Of a DNA stretch of 64,000 bases, positions 40,268 to 52,619 are shown one piece after another. The stretch is from positions 328,432,297 through 328,496,296 of the forward strand of contig CM066040.1 of assembly GCA_033557465.1 (NCBI GenBank). Direction: 5' to 3'. How positions within the stretch are numbered: the stretch's first letter is position 1; each line of letters starts with the position of its first letter. The position numbers were made by a program, and so were the translations under genes. The notes beneath the pieces were generated by a model. The model saw nothing but the letters and a program-made list of their open reading frames with translations. It searched no databases and was not told the origin of the DNA. Origin of the DNA: Ichthyophis bannanicus (taxonomy: Eukaryota; Chordata; Amphibia; Gymnophiona; Ichthyophiidae).

Positions 40268-40987
40268 GCATTGCAGCTATGCCTCCCAGGCCTGTGTAGG
40301 CATATGGGGCTTCCCTACTTGGGTTTCCCTGGTCAGCCTGAGATGTACTGGGATTTCCTTTTTGCTGCAGCCCTACTTTTTTGTGGTCTATAGAAAAAAA
40401 AACATTCTGCTGCTGTGTTCAGCTATATGACCTGATGCAACCTGCGACTCCCAGCAGTTTTCTTTCCTGCAGCTGCTGCTTTTTGCCCTCATTGTGGTTG
40501 AAAAGCCTGGAGCACCTTTTTTTTGGCATTTTAGGACCCCATGCCATTTTTCTGCCCCCTACCATTTGTTTCCTATTTTTTTCTCTGGGAACAAGCAGGA
40601 AGTCAGTTCTCACATATGGGTGACATTGGCGCTGACGGAGCCCTCATGGTAGCTTCTCCCCAGCTTTCAAAGAAAGCCTTTGGGAGATGCATCATGCATG
40701 CGTGGTTTCCTTCTTGCCTCAGTCTCCTTTTTTCATGGAGCCCACCGGACGTGTGTCTATTTTCCTCGGAAAAAGTGTTAGTTTTTTATTTTCCCCTATC
40801 ATGTACCGGTTTCCATTCCCACTCCCGAGCTCTCTTGCCTCGGCATCGCGTCTTGGGTTTGTTTTCGTTCTTCTTTTTTTTTTCCCTCGAGAGTTTCTCG
40901 ACCGGCTTTGTACCATTTTTCCCTGTCTGGGCCTGAGGCTTTCGATCTGCAAGTGGTTTTAAGCACTGTGACCGATGTGCCCCCACC

Positions 40988-42880
40988 ATGTCGCGCACTG
41001 ATCCACATGACTGCAGCCTCCGCTTCCTCAAACCAGACCATGACCTCTTGGACCGTGGTCTCTGCAAGAAAATGACCTCAAAGGCCATCAAGAGCTGTCA
41101 TCAGCAGCGGAAGTCCTTCTTTCACAAGACTGACTCTGCACTGGAGTCTCTGGCGACACTGCACTCCAGGGCCCCCTCCAGAACCCCGGGGAGACCATGC
41201 TGCCTCGGAGCACCGAAGCTGTGAGTCCTCCAACTGGATCACTCCAGAGGAAGCGCCCAAGAAGAGCTGGAAACCCTCGAAGACCACGTTGGCTGGCGAG
41301 TCTGGGAAAGTGGGTAAGTCCCATGGTCCCCAGACCCACAGCCCCCATCGTGAGTCTGAGGGGAAGGAGCGGGAGTGGACAACTAAAATATCCTCATGGT
41401 AATATTCGGTGACCGGCCTACCAAGGCTATCCTGGTCGAGGATTCCCCCTCGATGGAGCCAGCGTTGGGTCCATGTCCCTCGGTGCCCACACCGAATGCT
41501 GCAGAGCCATCTGTCCTCGAGATCAGGATGGTGGCTTTGGAGCGCAGTTTGTCTGCCTTCATGGCCCAGCAGTGGGCTCTGATGCCCGGCTCTACTTGGT
41601 CATCACTCCCAACTACTGGGCCCACGTCCTCGAGGAATTCTCTGGATGTCGAGCCGATCCTGAAGCGCCACCAGCCTTGAGAGGTTCCTCGATACCAGTC
41701 CCGATCCAAATCCTGGTCCTCAGGACAGAGGTCATCCCAAATGAGTGCCTGTGGCTCCGACTGCAAGGCCTCCAGTGGGCAGGGGCCGTTGGGCTCGATG
41801 CCAGACCCTGGAGCTCGGACCACCCTAGACACTTTCCCTGACTACGAGTCAGACTGGGAGACTGAGGATGATGAATCCCCAGATACCCTTCATCACCGGG
41901 ATGTGCCTTCAGACTCATCTCCCCCCGAGACTCAACATTGTCCTTGACAGAGGATATGGCTTTCCTCGACCATGCGGGACATAGCCAAGGCATTAGCCTT
42001 CGATACTGAGTCGGAGGAGGACCCTCGGACAGAGGAGCTTGAGATCCTCCAGTATGAAGCCTCTACAAAGGAGGCACTCACAGTGGCTTTTCCCCGATAC
42101 TAGAAAGGCTGCTCCTCCGCATGTGGGAGAACCCTGCTAAGGTGCCCTTAGTGAGCAGACAGTTGGACTTGATGTACCGGGTCCGCCGGATCCCTGGCTT
42201 CCAAAATGTACAGCTGCCACACAACTCCAAGGGGGTGGAGTCGGCCATGTGTCACCTCAAGAACCAGAAGCACGCCTCGGTGCTCTTGTGTAGGGAGGCC
42301 TGCGCCTTGGATGCCCTGAGCAGGAAGTGCTACCAGCGCTCGATGCTCATTGGCCAGATCCAGGCATACCAGCTGTACATGGGCCTGTACTTGAGGGACC
42401 TGGCAAAGGAACTCACCAGGTTCTCTGCTGGTCTCAGGTGTCACAGTTTATGCCTTGGGCAGCCTATGATGGCTTTGAGTCAGCGGCTAGAGTTGCAGTG
42501 GTGGTCATTGGTGCCCGACACCAGGCTTGGCTACAGTCTTCCGACCTGGAGAAACGGGTTTAGGATAAGCTGGTCGATGTCCCTTGCTGGGGAGAGAATC
42601 TCTTGGCAAACCCATGACTGATAAGGCTGCAGAGTTGGAGTCCAAGTTCTTGACAAGGACTAAGCTTTCCAAGAAGACCTCTGACCCTTGCCGATGGAAG
42701 CCTTCGGGTAAAACGTCATTCTACTCGAAGAAGACTTAAGACTTATGTACCATCAGTACCAGGCCTTCCTAGCTCCCCAAAAGGGGCAGCAGGCCACGGG
42801 ACAAGGGCATGGCCCTCTGAAGCCTAAGGCTCCCAAACCCCAGGTGTCTGTTCCGGCCCAGCCTGGCGGGGGTTTTTGAC
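40988..42880 (+). pseudogene. DIRS-6 Gag-like remnant
   Basis: It begins SRTDPHDCSLRFLKPDHDLL...GLCKKM, the same HDCxLRxLxxDH...C-x2-C-type N-terminus as DIRS-7, with one Cys lost. After a diverged, Pro/Ser-rich middle, 42121-42560 encodes LLRMWENPAKVPLV-type residues, RRIPGFQNVQLPHNSKGVES, SMLIGQIQAYQLYMGLYLRD and (frameshifted) VVVIGARHQAWLQSSDLEK, colinear with DIRS-3 gag. A basic, Pro-rich end runs to about 42880. Confidence 0.55.
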
Positions 42881-42939
42881 TCCTCGAGCATAGCCTCTCT
42901 TCCCCCAGGAGGCCTAGCCCAGCAGCCCACAGGGGGACG

Positions 42940-43464
42940 TGTGGTTCTCTATGCCCATCGGTGGCCATCCATCACCACAGACTCCTGGGCACTGCAGGTG
43001 GTTAGGGAAGGTTACCTCCTTCACTTAGTACAGGTGCCCCCTCCATTCTTTCTGGGGGAGCCCCCCAGAACTCTCTCCAACAGATTTTACTATTGCAGGA
43101 GCTCGCAGGCCTTCTTGAGGACAGAATGGAAGAACTGGTGCCCGCATACTTCAGAGGCAAGGGGTTCTACTCCCGGTACTTCCTTTTGCCCAAGAGGACT
43201 GGAGGCTTCCGGCCCATTCTGGACCTGCGGGATCTAAACAGGTTCCTTGTGAAGGAGAAGTTCAAAATGCTCTCCCTTGGAACACTGCTGCCATACCTCT
43301 AGCCAGGAGACTGGCTATATTCCTTGGACCTAAAGGATGCATACAAACACATCCTCATCCATCCAACTACAGGAAATACCTCAGGTTCGTGGTGGGAGGC
43401 GGCCACTACCAGTACAGGGTGCTACCCTTAGGACTGGCCTCCACAGCGAGGTTATTTGTACGAA
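42940..43464 (+). pseudogene. DIRS-6 reverse transcriptase, first part
   Basis: SITTDSWALQVVREGYLLHLV is the RT entry. FYSRYFLLPKRTGGFRPILD and LRDLNRFLVKEKFKMLSLGT follow in 43093-43302 up to a TAG. Then YSLDLKDAYKHILIHP (43320) and GGGHYQYRVLPLGLAS up to the CR1-g insertion at about 43465. The catalytic YLDD lies on the far side at 49908. Confidence 0.65.
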
Positions 43465-43632
43465 CTCAAAAACATAACATTGGCCCGTATTGGGTCAGAC
43501 CAAGGTCCATCAAGCCCAGTATCCTGTTTCCAACAGTTGCCAATCTAGGTAATAAGTACCTAGCAGTTTCCCCAAAAGACACAAGTTCCACAATGCTTGT
43601 ATTGCATCAAGCAGTGATATCCTGGGTCCCTT

Positions 43633-44830
43633 TTAATAATGGTTTAGAGATCTTTCCTCCAGGAACTTGTCCAAACCTTTTTTAAACCCAGCTTCACTAA
43701 CAGCTTTTACTATATCCTCCGGTAACAAATTCCTGAGTTTGATTACACATTGAGTGAAAAAATATTTTCTCTTGTTAGTCTTAAATAGGTTACCTTGTAG
43801 CTCCATTGCATGTCCCCTACTCTTTCTATATTCTGATGACGTAAACAATCGATCTACGTTTATCTGTTACACTGCATTCATTATTTTATAGACCTCTATC
43901 ATATCTCCCCTCAGCCGTCTCTTTTCCAGGTTGAAGAGCCCTAACCTTTTTAGCCTCATAGGGGTATCTTTCCATCCCCTTTACCATTTTGGTGGCTATT
44001 CACTGTAAATTTTCTAATGACGCTATATCCTTTTTAAGATACGATGACCAGAATTGCACACAATAGTCAAGGTGCGGTCTCACCATGGAGCGATATAGAG
44101 GCATTATAATATCCTTTGTTTTATTTTCCATTCCTTTCCTTATGATACCTAGCATTCTGTTTGCTCTCTTGGCTGCCGCTGCACACTGGGCGGAGGGTTT
44201 TAACATGTTATCCACGATGGCACCTAAATCTTTTTCCTGGGTGGTGGTTCCAAATGTGGAACCTTGCATCGTGTAACCATAGTAAGGATTTTTCTTTCAT
44301 AGGTGCATAACTTTGCACTTGTCCACATTAAATTTCATCTGCCATTTGGATGCCCAGTCTTGCAATTTATCAAGATCCTCTTGCAATTTTCCACAATCCT
44401 TATGGGTTTTAACAACTTTATATCGTTTTGTGTCATCTGCAAATTTGATAACCTCACTTGTTGTTCCCTTTTCCAGGTCATTTATGAATATGTCAAAAAG
44501 CAGCGGACCCAGCACAGATCCCTGGGGTACTCCACTATTCACCTTTCTCCATTGGGAAAATTGGCAATTTAGCCCTACCCTCTGCTTTCTATCTTTTAAC
44601 CAGTTTCTGATCCATAATAGTACACTGCCCTCCTATCCCATGACTTTTTAGTTTTGCCAAAAGTCTCTGATGAGGGACCTTGTCAAAGGCTTTCTGAAAG
44701 TCCAGATACACTATATCAACTGACTCACCTTTGTCTACCTGTTTATTCACACTTTCAAAAAAACATAACGGATTACTAAGACAAGATCTTCCTTGTCTAA
44801 AGCCATATTGGCTGTCTCTCATTAAGCCAT
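43633..44830 (-). pseudogene. CR1-g reverse transcriptase, C-terminal two thirds
   Basis: On the minus strand: GFRQGRSCLSNPLCFFESV (44800), YLDFQKAFDKVP, SGVPQGSVLGPLLFDIF, catalytic FADDTKRYKV (44460), WQMKFNVDKCKVMHL, AKRANRMLGIIRKGM and a C-terminal block ending near 43633. At least three frameshifts occur. Linker and entry parts are at 48985-49872. Confidence 0.65.
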
Positions 44831-44917
44831 GACTATCTACAGCTGGGAATCTGGCTGGTACTTTGGTAGTTCTCTCTCTTTTGTTTTAACAGATACCTAA
44901 GCTCCACAAACTGAACA

Positions 44918-45863
44918 ATGTCTGAGAAAAATTGTATCGCTAAAGCTGTTGCCCCCGTTACAGCTTCTGCCTCTGTCCAGACAGAGGTCTCAATGCCATT
45001 TGAAGGATCAGCTCCATGTGAAGGGTGCCTGCATGCTGAAGCTCTCAGGAAACAAGTGGAGGAACTCCAAGAGGAGGTGGCGAGGCTGAGGAGCATTCAA
45101 GACAGTGAGAAGTAAATTGATGAGATGCTTCTTGCAGCATCCAAGCTCTCCAGCAGAGGAGAAGATGGGTGTCTACAGAATAATGAAGGTTGGACACAAG
45201 TCACCAGGGCCTGCAGAATCACCATTCCAACTTCTCCAGCCCTTGAATTGAAGAACCATTATGCAGCCCTGGAAGTGGAGGAGGTGAAAGCATCCCTGGA
45301 AAGGGAAGAACCAGAGCTCCAGTACCCCAAAGTTGAAGAATCAGTGACCACAAGGAAGCGAAGGGTAGTGGTGCTTGGTGACTCTCTTCTGAGGGGTTCT
45401 GAGGCGTCCATCTGCTGACCAGACTTGATGTCCAGAGAGATATGCTGTCTGTCAGGTGCCAAAATCCGAGATGTTACAGAGAGTTTTCCCGAGACTCATC
45501 AAGCCCACTGACTACTACCCAAAGTTGCTAATTCATGTTGGCACAAATGACACTGCCAGGTATCCCTCTGATCAGATCAAAAGTGACTTCATGGTTCTGG
45601 GACAGAGGGTGAAGCAGATAGGTGCACAGGTGGTGTTCTATTTAGTCCTCCCTGTTGAGGGTAAAGGCCAAGACAGAGAAGCTCGCATCCTGGAGTTGAA
45701 TGCATGGCTACGTGGATGGTGTTATCGAGAGCGTTTTGGTTTCCTGGACCATGGGATGCTGTTCCAAGGATTGCAGAGCAGAGATGGTGTCCATCTGTCC
45801 AAGAAAGGTCGACGTGTCTTAAGTAGCAGACTGGCTAATCTACTGAAGAGGGCTTTAAACTAG
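44918..45863 (+). pseudogene. CR1-h ORF1: coiled coil + SGNH esterase (broken, catalytic residues kept)
   Basis: It starts MSEKNCIAKAVAPVTASASV at 44918. Then come CEGC, the heptad-rich LRKQVEELQEEVARLRSIQ, and the esterase blocks VVVLGDSLLRGSEA (Ser), HVGTNDTA (Asn) and SRDGVHLSKKG (Asp and His). Lesions are TAC to TAA at 45113-45115, CGA to TGA at about 45417 and a frameshift near 45450. The protein ends at a TAG at 45863, and the ORF2 start lies 75 bases on. CR1 esterases may modify lipids or acyl groups; the exact substrate is unknown. Confidence 0.7.
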
Positions 45864-45937
45864 ATTGATTGGGGATGGGTGAAGAAAGCCCCCATGTAAG
45901 TGAAAGCCCCCAGGTAAGTGAAACATTAAATACCTTT

Positions 45938-48900
45938 ATGGAAATGGGTAAAAGGGGCAACATATGGAAAGCAGTATGTATAAATGCCTGTAGCATGGGA
46001 AATAAGATCCCAGATGTTGAAAACCGTGACTGGGATGTAACTCTACCAGGCTATTCTTTATTCAGAAAGGACAGGGTAGGAAGAAGGGGAGGAGGAGTGA
46101 CACTATATGTAAATTGTAATTACTCTGTACACTAATAATGTAATAATGTAATTACTCTGTACACTAAAATCTCGCTGCTAGTTGATTTTATGTAAATAGT
46201 TCAATCGTTATTGTAGATAGTTACCCAAGTTTTTTGTCCTGTTATCTGTAACTCATACGTGTTTTCAAATGTACTGAGATTGTTTTGTTCCATGTAAACC
46301 GCGCTGATGCTGAATAGCGCGGTATATAAGAAACTTTAAATAAATAAATATAAATAAATAAATAAAAAAATATTAAAACTTTGGAATTATAAAGCTTAAA
46401 AGGAAGAGAGGAGGCACTATGGGTTAAACTAGAAAGCGGGAAAGAGAAATCTATTTGCATTGGCGTGATATACAGACCTCACTCATAAGAGGAAGAGGTG
46501 GAAGGAGAGTTAATTGAAGACATATGCAGCATTGCTAGGAATGGGAAAGTGCTACTGATAGGGGTTTTCAATATGCCAGATGTTGATTGGCACATTCCTG
46601 CTGCAGTATCATCTAGAAGTAAGGAGATCCTGGATTCTCTACAGAGAGAACTATTCAGGCAATTGGTAAAAGACCCCACACGTAAAGGGGCAATACTGGA
46701 CATGGTGCTTACCAAGGGTGAAAGTGTTTCTGATGTTATAGTGGGAGATCATTTTGCATCCAATGATCACCAGATGGTGTGGTTCAGTATTAGGACTAGG
46801 GCTGATAGAATCCATTCAAAAGCAAGGGTCTTAGATTTTAGGAAAACTAACTTTGCCAAGATGGGCCAATACTTCAGGGAGTTGTTAGCGGGATAGGAAT
46901 AGCTGGGGGATGTAGAAAAACAGTGGGCAAAACTGAAAGGTGATATTTTAAGGGCAACCATCCTTTTGTTAAAATAGTAAATAAATAATGGTAAAAGGAA
47001 AAGGAGGCAGCTATGGTTTTCAAAAGAAGTAGCTAAAAAGGTGAAGAAAAAGAGGGAGGCCTTCATGAAATACAAGAGATCACAGAGAGAGGAAGACGGG
47101 CATCTATATTTGGAAAAACTTAGAGAAGCTAGCAAAGTAGTCAGGAAAGCAAAGATTCAAAAAGAGGAGGTAATAGCCAGTGCAATAAAATAGGGGGATC
47201 AGACATTTTTCAGATACGTTAGTGAGACGAGGAAGGGCAAAAGTGTTTTTGTCAGACACTGGGAGGAATATGTAGAAGCTAATGAGGATAAAATGGAATT
47301 GCTTAACAAGTATTTCTGATCTGCATTCACAGATGAAGAACCAGGAGCAGAATCTCAGAAAACACCCACAAACAGGAACAGAAGCGAGGGGCATCTCCAA
47401 CAATTTTCAGAAGACTGTGTTCATGAGAAACTAGCTAAAACTAAAGTAGACAAAGCGATGGGACCGGGGATACACCCTAGAATATTGACAGAACTTGGGG
47501 ACGTTCTAGCAGCTCCACTGACTGACATTTTCAATGTCTTGTTGGAGTGGGGAGTGCTGCCAGAGGACTGGAGAGAGGCTCATGTGGTGCCTTTACACAA
47601 AAGCGGAAGTAAGGATGTGATTGAAAACTATAGGCCGATTAGTTTAACTTTGGTGGTGAGTAAATTATTGGAAATGCTGTTGAAAGAGAAAATTGAGGTT
47701 TCTGTAGTCCAGCGGATTACAGGATCAGAGGCATCATGGATTCACCAGAGGGAGGTCTTGTCAGACAAATCTGATTGATTTCTTTGACTGGGTGACCAGG
47801 GAGTTAGACCGAGGGAGAGCTCTAGATGTGGTGTATTTAGATTTCAGTAAAGCCTTTGACACTGTTCCTCACAGGTGACTTATAAACAAACTGAGCATCC
47901 TAGAGATGGACCCTAAAGTTACTGCTTGGGTTAGAAATTGGTTGAGTGGGAGGCGACAAAGTACAGGTAAATGGAGCTCACTCTGAGGAGAAGGAAGTTA
48001 CCAGTGGTGTGCCCCAGGGATCTGTCCTTGGTCCGATTCTTTTTAACATCTTTGTTAGTGATATAGCGGAAGGGCTGTTGGGTAAGGTTTGCCTCTTTGT
48101 GGATGATGCCAAATCTGCAATAGAGTAGACACCCAGGAAGGTGTAGATAAGATGAGGAGGGATCTAGCTAAGCTTGAAGAATGGTCTAGAATTTGGCAGC
48201 TGGGATTTAATGTTAAAAAATGCAAGGTCATGCATTTGGGCTGCAGCAATCCAGGGGAGCAATATAGTATGGGGGTGAAGTACTTTTGTCCACTAAAGAA
48301 GAGCGGGACCTCAGTGTGGTTGTGTCTGATGATGTTATAGTAACTAAACAGGTAGAAAAGACGACAGCAAAAGCTAGAAGGATGCTAGGGTGCATAGGGA
48401 GAGGAATGGCTTGCAGAAAAAAGGAGGTGATAGTGCCTCTGTATAAGTCTTTGGTACGACCTCATTTGGAGTATTGTGTGCAATTCTGGTGACCGCACCT
48501 TCAAAAGGATATAAACAGGATGGAGTCAGTACAGAGGGTGGCTACTAAAATGGTTAGTGGTCTTCATTATAAAGCATATGAGGACAGATGTAAGGATCTT
48601 TATATGTACACCTTAGAGGAAAGGCGGAATAGAAGTGATATGATTGAGACGTTTAAATTCCTCCGTGGCATAAATGCACAGGGGGAGAGCCTCTTTCAAT
48701 TGAAAGCAAGTTCTGCTGTGAGGGGACATAGGATGAGGGTGAAAGGGGTAGATTCAGGAGTGATATGCGGAAATATTTCTTTACGGAAAGTGGTGGATCT
48801 GTGGAATAGTCTCACAGTGGAGGTGGTAGAGATGAGGATGGTATCTGAATTCAAAAGAGAATGGGACAAACAGAGTATCTCTAAAGGAAAAAAGGGGACT

Positions 48901-48940
48901 CTTGTAGTTGTTGATATGGAAGGACAGACTAGATAGGCCA
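45938..48940 (+). pseudogene. CR1-h ORF2: endonuclease + reverse transcriptase (broken)
   Basis: MEMGKRGNIWKAVCINACS starts the endonuclease, but about 20 codons with the VTETWF block are deleted (DVE joins NRDW). L2-d interrupts at 46113-46375. Then VLLIGVFNMPDVDW (the Asp of GDFN is Val), NDHQMVWF, a linker, RT blocks SKAFDTVP (47850), SGVPQGSVLGPILFN (48001), catalytic LFVDDAK and SLVRPHLEYCVQFW (48450), ending near 48936. Numerous stops and frameshifts; the endonuclease would be inactive even if translated. Confidence 0.7.
46113..46375 (+). mobile_element. L2-d: L2 3' tail inserted in CR1-h
   Basis: GTAAACCGCGCTGATGCTG...GCGCGGTATATAAG with an (AAATA)n tail. The CR1 endonuclease codons on both sides (CTATATGTAAA and TTAAAACTTTGGAATTA) are continuous in CR1-c. 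Only about 260 bases of the donor LINE are present. Confidence 0.7.
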
Positions 48941-49872
48941 TGTGGTCTTTTTCTGTCGTCATTTTTCTATGTTTCTATGTTTCTACATGTTGATTAATTT
49001 TGTTTTTTTATTATGGTTTCTTCCATTTTTCCTGGTACTGATGTCTGTAGTTTTTCCGGATTACCCCTGTAACCCTTTATAAAAACTGGCCTTACTTTGG
49101 CCATCCTCCAGTCTTCAGGTATTACAGATGATTTTAATGATATTTCACAGATTACTAATAGCAGGTCTGCATTCTTATATTTCAGTTCTTTCAACACCCT
49201 TGGATGTATACCATCCGGTCCAGGTGATTTGCTACTCTTATCAAATAGTTGTAATATGTCTTCCCGGTATATCATTATTTCTTTCAATTCTTCCGCAGTA
49301 TCACATTTAAATACCACTTCAGTGATGGGTAACATCCCTCCATCTTCCTCAGTAAAGACCGAAGGAAAGAATTCATTCAGTCTCTCCACTATGGCCTGGT
49401 CCCCTCTTAGTGCCCCTTTTACTCCTCTATCATCTAATGGTCCATCTGATTATCTCACAGGTTTTTTGCTACGAATGTACTTGAAAAAGTCTTTATTATG
49501 CGGTTTTGCTTCCACAGCAAGCTTCTTCTCAAATTCTCTCTTTGCCTGCCTTATCAATGCCTTGCATTTAACTTGCCAGTGCTTGTGCTGTTTCCAGTTT
49601 TCGTCATTTGTCTCTTTTTTTCCATTTCCTGAAAGATGCTTTTTTTGCAACAACAGCCTCTCTGACATCACCTTAAAACCGTGCTGGCAGTTTTTTGGAC
49701 TTTTTTTTCTTAAAGTGTGGTATACAGCTGGTCTGGGCTTCTAAGATAGTATTTCTAAACAACACCCAAGCTTGATGTAAGTCTTTATCCTTTGCAACTG
49801 CACCTTTTAGGGTTTTTTTTTAAAACTATTTTCCTTATATTATCATAGTCTCCCTTTCGAAAGTAATCACAG

Positions 49873-52135
49873 CCTTCCTTCATCTCAAAGGGGCCTTTGT
49901 TTTCCTCTACCTGGACGACTGGCTCATAAGAGGCCGCAGAGGTGCAATGTGCAACGGTGTGCACCATCCTCATCCTGTGGCACTTGGGGTTCATGATAAA
50001 GTGTCTGAAGTTTATAGGGGCAAGGCTGGACACCGTTCAGGCAAAATCCTTTCTCCCTCGGGACAGGGCCAATTGCCTCAGTGCTGCTGCTATGCAGCGC
50101 CGACACTCTATGTCTGCCCACCTCCTGCTCCGCCTGTTGGGTCACATGGCATCCACAGTTCATGTCACCCCGGATGCCTGCCTTCACATGAAGGTGGCTC
50201 AATGGGCCCTCTGCTCCCAGTGGACCCAGGCCACAGGCTGTCTGCGGGACAGGGTGATGGTGACCCACCAGCTGGTCAACTCCCTCTCCTGGTGGCAAGC
50301 CCCCCCCCCCAACCTTCTGACCGGGATGCCCTTCCAGGCTCTCGCATTCCAGGGGGTCCTAACCATCGACGCCTCCCTCTTAGGCTAGGGAGCGCACTGC
50401 AATGGCCTCTGCACTCAGTGCAGTTGGTCGCAAGCTGACAGTAGGCAGCAGATCATCCTCTTGGAGCTTCGGGCCATATCCCTGGCCCTCTGAGCCTTCC
50501 ATCTCCACCTGCAACATCATTCAGTGCTGGTCCAGACGGACAATCAAGTGGAGATGTTCTACGTCAACCAGCAGGGGGACACGGGGTCATACACCCTCCG
50601 CCAAGAAGCAGGAGCTTTCTGCTCGTATGCGAACTGCCATGGAATGCTGCTGTGGGTGGTGTATCCGCCGGGCCAGGACAGCGCCCTGCCAGATAGTCTA
50701 ATCAGGGCCCTCCAGCCGCACGAGTGGTGGTTAAACCCCTGAGTGGCCTATCGGCTCCCCCAGCTTTGGGGGATTCAACAGATGGATCTTTTTTCCAGTC
50801 CAGCCAGTACCCAGCTGCCCCGCTTCTGCTCCAGGCAACCACATCCATTCCAGGTAGCAGAGGATGCATTCCTCATCCCGTGGACGGGAAGGCCTTCTCT
50901 ACGCCTTACCACCTACGCTGTTGATTGCCAAGACCTTGTTCAAAGTTCAACATGACAGGGCATCCATGATACCAGTAGGCCCTCGGTGGCTCAGGCAACC
51001 ATGGTTCCTACTTATGCTTCGCTTATCTATGGCAGTCCCAGTCCCCCTGGGGAGTGCCCCGGGGCTGCTGTCACAGGAGGAGGGCTCCCTCCTACACCCC
51101 AGCTTTGGGTCTCTGATGCTAATGTCCGGGCTGCTGAAAAAGTAGCCTTGGCTTCTTTCAACCTTTCAGGAAAGGTGGAGGATGTCTTTCTGGCCTCCCA
51201 TAGGACCTCCACAAAGACAGGCTTACGCCATCAAATGGCGTAGATTCTCAGTGTGGTGCGCAGAGTGACGGGTCAACCTGTTCTCGTGCTCTGTGCAGCT
51301 TGTCCTGCAGTATTTGCTTCAACTGTCTCAGGCAGGACTGAAGCCCTATTCTGTCAGTGTCCACCTGAGTGCACTCATAGCGCACCACCACCTTACCAAG
51401 GGCAAGTCTCTCTCTGCCCAACCTTTCGTGACCCGCTTCCTGCGGGGTCTTTTATTGTTCAAGCTTCCCATCTGTGGCAGAGTGGGACCTCAATGTGGCG
51501 CTGTCACAGCTCACTGGCCCACCATTTGAGCCCCTGGCTACCTGCCAGGCATGGCACCTTTCCCTTGAAGGCTGTGTTCTTGGTGGCACTCATGACGGCT
51601 AGCAGAGTCAGCAAGCTCCAGGCATTGGTGGCGGATCCATCCTACATGAGGTTCTATAAGAATAAAGTCGTGCTCTGCACGCACCCCAAGTTCCTTTACA
51701 AGGTGGTGTCCCCTTTCCACTTCAATCAGAAGGCGTTGCTCCCCACCTTCTTTCCGTTGCCTCATGCCTGCAAGGCAAAGACCTTCATACTCTGGACTGT
51801 AAGAGGGCCCTGTCCTTTTGCCTCCAATGTACTCAGGGGCACCGCAAAGCCTCACAGTTTTCATCTCCTATGACCCCAGTCAGTTAGGGGCAGTGGTGAC
51901 CAAGTGTACTCTGTCCACCTGAGTGGCAGACTGCATTGTCCTCGCCTTTGAGCAGGCTGGGTTCTCGCTGGAGTGCCAGGTCACAGTACACAGTGTCAGG
52001 GCCATGGCGGCATCCGTAGCAAACTTGCGTTCCATTCCTCTGTTGGAAATCTGCCGTGCCACCACATGTCCTCAATCCATACCTTCACAGATCATTACTG
52101 CTGGGAGAGGGAGTAATCTAGTCAGGGTGTAGGCA
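49873..52135 (+). pseudogene. DIRS-6 RT end, RNase H and tyrosine recombinase
   Basis: VFLYLDDWLIRGRRG (49902) holds the catalytic Asp pair. RLLGHMASTVHVTPDACLHM and RNase H TIDASLLG follow, where TGG has become TAG at 50387. Then LELRAISLAL, LVQTDNQVEMFYVNQQGD (50530). The methyltransferase-like region follows (QQMDLFSSPASTQLPRF near 50775). Recombinase: YLLQLSQAGLKPYSVSVHLS (51310), ASRVSKLQALVADPSY (Arg I, 51600), HSVRAMAASVANLRS (His-x-x-Arg, 52000) and, in a shifted frame, HTFTDHYC with the Tyr near 52090. Several frameshifts; all catalytic recombinase residues still have codons. Confidence 0.65.
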
Positions 52136-52276
52136 ACTCCTACCCTCTGGCCCTTGTGTGTTCAGGCTATCGGAGTGCTGGTTTCTCGCTAGACACTTGG
52201 TTTGCTCGGGAGTCTTTCTTCTCAAGACTCTTTGCTGCTTTTACAAGTTCCTCGGTAGCCTGTAGCTAGGGAGTCC

Positions 52277-52375
52277 CATATGTGAGGGCTGACTTCCTGC
52301 TTGTTCCCGGAGAAAGCGTAGTTACTCACCTGTAACAGGTGTTCTCCAGGGACAGTAGGAATCAGTTTTCACAAC
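52277..52375 (+). repeat. DIRS-6 internal complementary region
   Basis: CATATGTGAGGGCTGACTTCCTGC complements the left end at about 40591-40618. ACTCACCTGTAACAGGTGTTCTCC should complement the right terminus, which is not preserved here. Similar in design to 26729-26828. Confidence 0.7.
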
Positions 52376-52505
52376 CCTCCTTCCTCCCCATAGAGGTGCT
52401 TTTTGTGTCATTTTTTTGCCTTTGAGCTATGTCATCCTACTGAGGCAAGATAGCACCCTTGGGCGGGAAGGGGACCACACATGCACGGTGCATCTCCCAT
52501 ATGAG

Positions 52506-52598
52506 AAAGTTGGACAGGGAAACCATAGACAGGAAGAAAATTGATGCCTTTGAATTATGGTGCTGGTGACGAATACTGTGTATACCATAGACCTCCCC
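52506..52598 (+). mobile_element. RTE-type LINE fragment (plus strand)
   Basis: It encodes DRKKIDAFELWCW, a signature stretch near the C-terminus of RTE-clade RTs. Only about 90 bases lie between the DIRS-6 end and L2-e. Confidence 0.5.
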
Positions 52599-52619
52599 AC
52601 TTGACCCATGCCCAGTATC

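Larger units (their letters stand above)
35240..40578 (+). mobile_element. DIRS-5: decayed DIRS retrotransposon
   Basis: The left-end hairpin at about 35295-35395 (CAGCTGAGGACTGA against TCAGTCCTCAGCAACTG) resembles the DIRS-2 hairpin layout. Gag, RT, RNase H and recombinase remnants follow in order. The 3' terminus with ICR is missing, because the recombinase ends near 40267 and DIRS-6 begins at about 40579. SINE-2 is inserted in its leader. Confidence 0.7.
44841..48984 (+). mobile_element. CR1-h: near-full-length plus-strand CR1
   Basis: It holds a 5' UTR, ORF1 (44918-45863) and ORF2 (45938-about 48940), and ends with TTTCTATG-type 8-bp repeats (48965-48984), the CR1 terminus. It is the same family as CR1-c and CR1-i. 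Inserted in CR1-g and itself carrying L2-d. Confidence 0.8.
43465..49872 (-). mobile_element. CR1-g: minus-strand CR1 split by CR1-h
   Basis: The 3' terminus starts (plus strand) AACATAACATTGGCCCGTATTGGGTCAG, as in CR1-e. The segments are 43465-44840 and 48985-49872. Across CR1-h, GACTATCTACA|TGTTGATTAATTTTG is continuous in CR1-e (18965-18995). It is 5'-truncated in the endonuclease end (TTTCGAAAG at about 49858). Confidence 0.75.
40579..52505 (+). mobile_element. DIRS-6: DIRS retrotransposon split by a CR1 pair
   Basis: The left ITR starts CTCTGGGAACAAGCAGGAAG (40584) and includes TCACATATGGGTGACATTGG. Gag (40988-42880), RT (42940-43464 and 49873-50345), RNase H and recombinase (to about 52135) follow. 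The ICR 52277-52375 joins the complements of both ends (GCTTGTTCCCGG then ACTCACCTGTAACAGG). A right-ITR piece 52438-52505 has an internal deletion. Ends and gag are related to DIRS-3 and DIRS-7. CR1-g is inserted in the RT. Confidence 0.75.
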
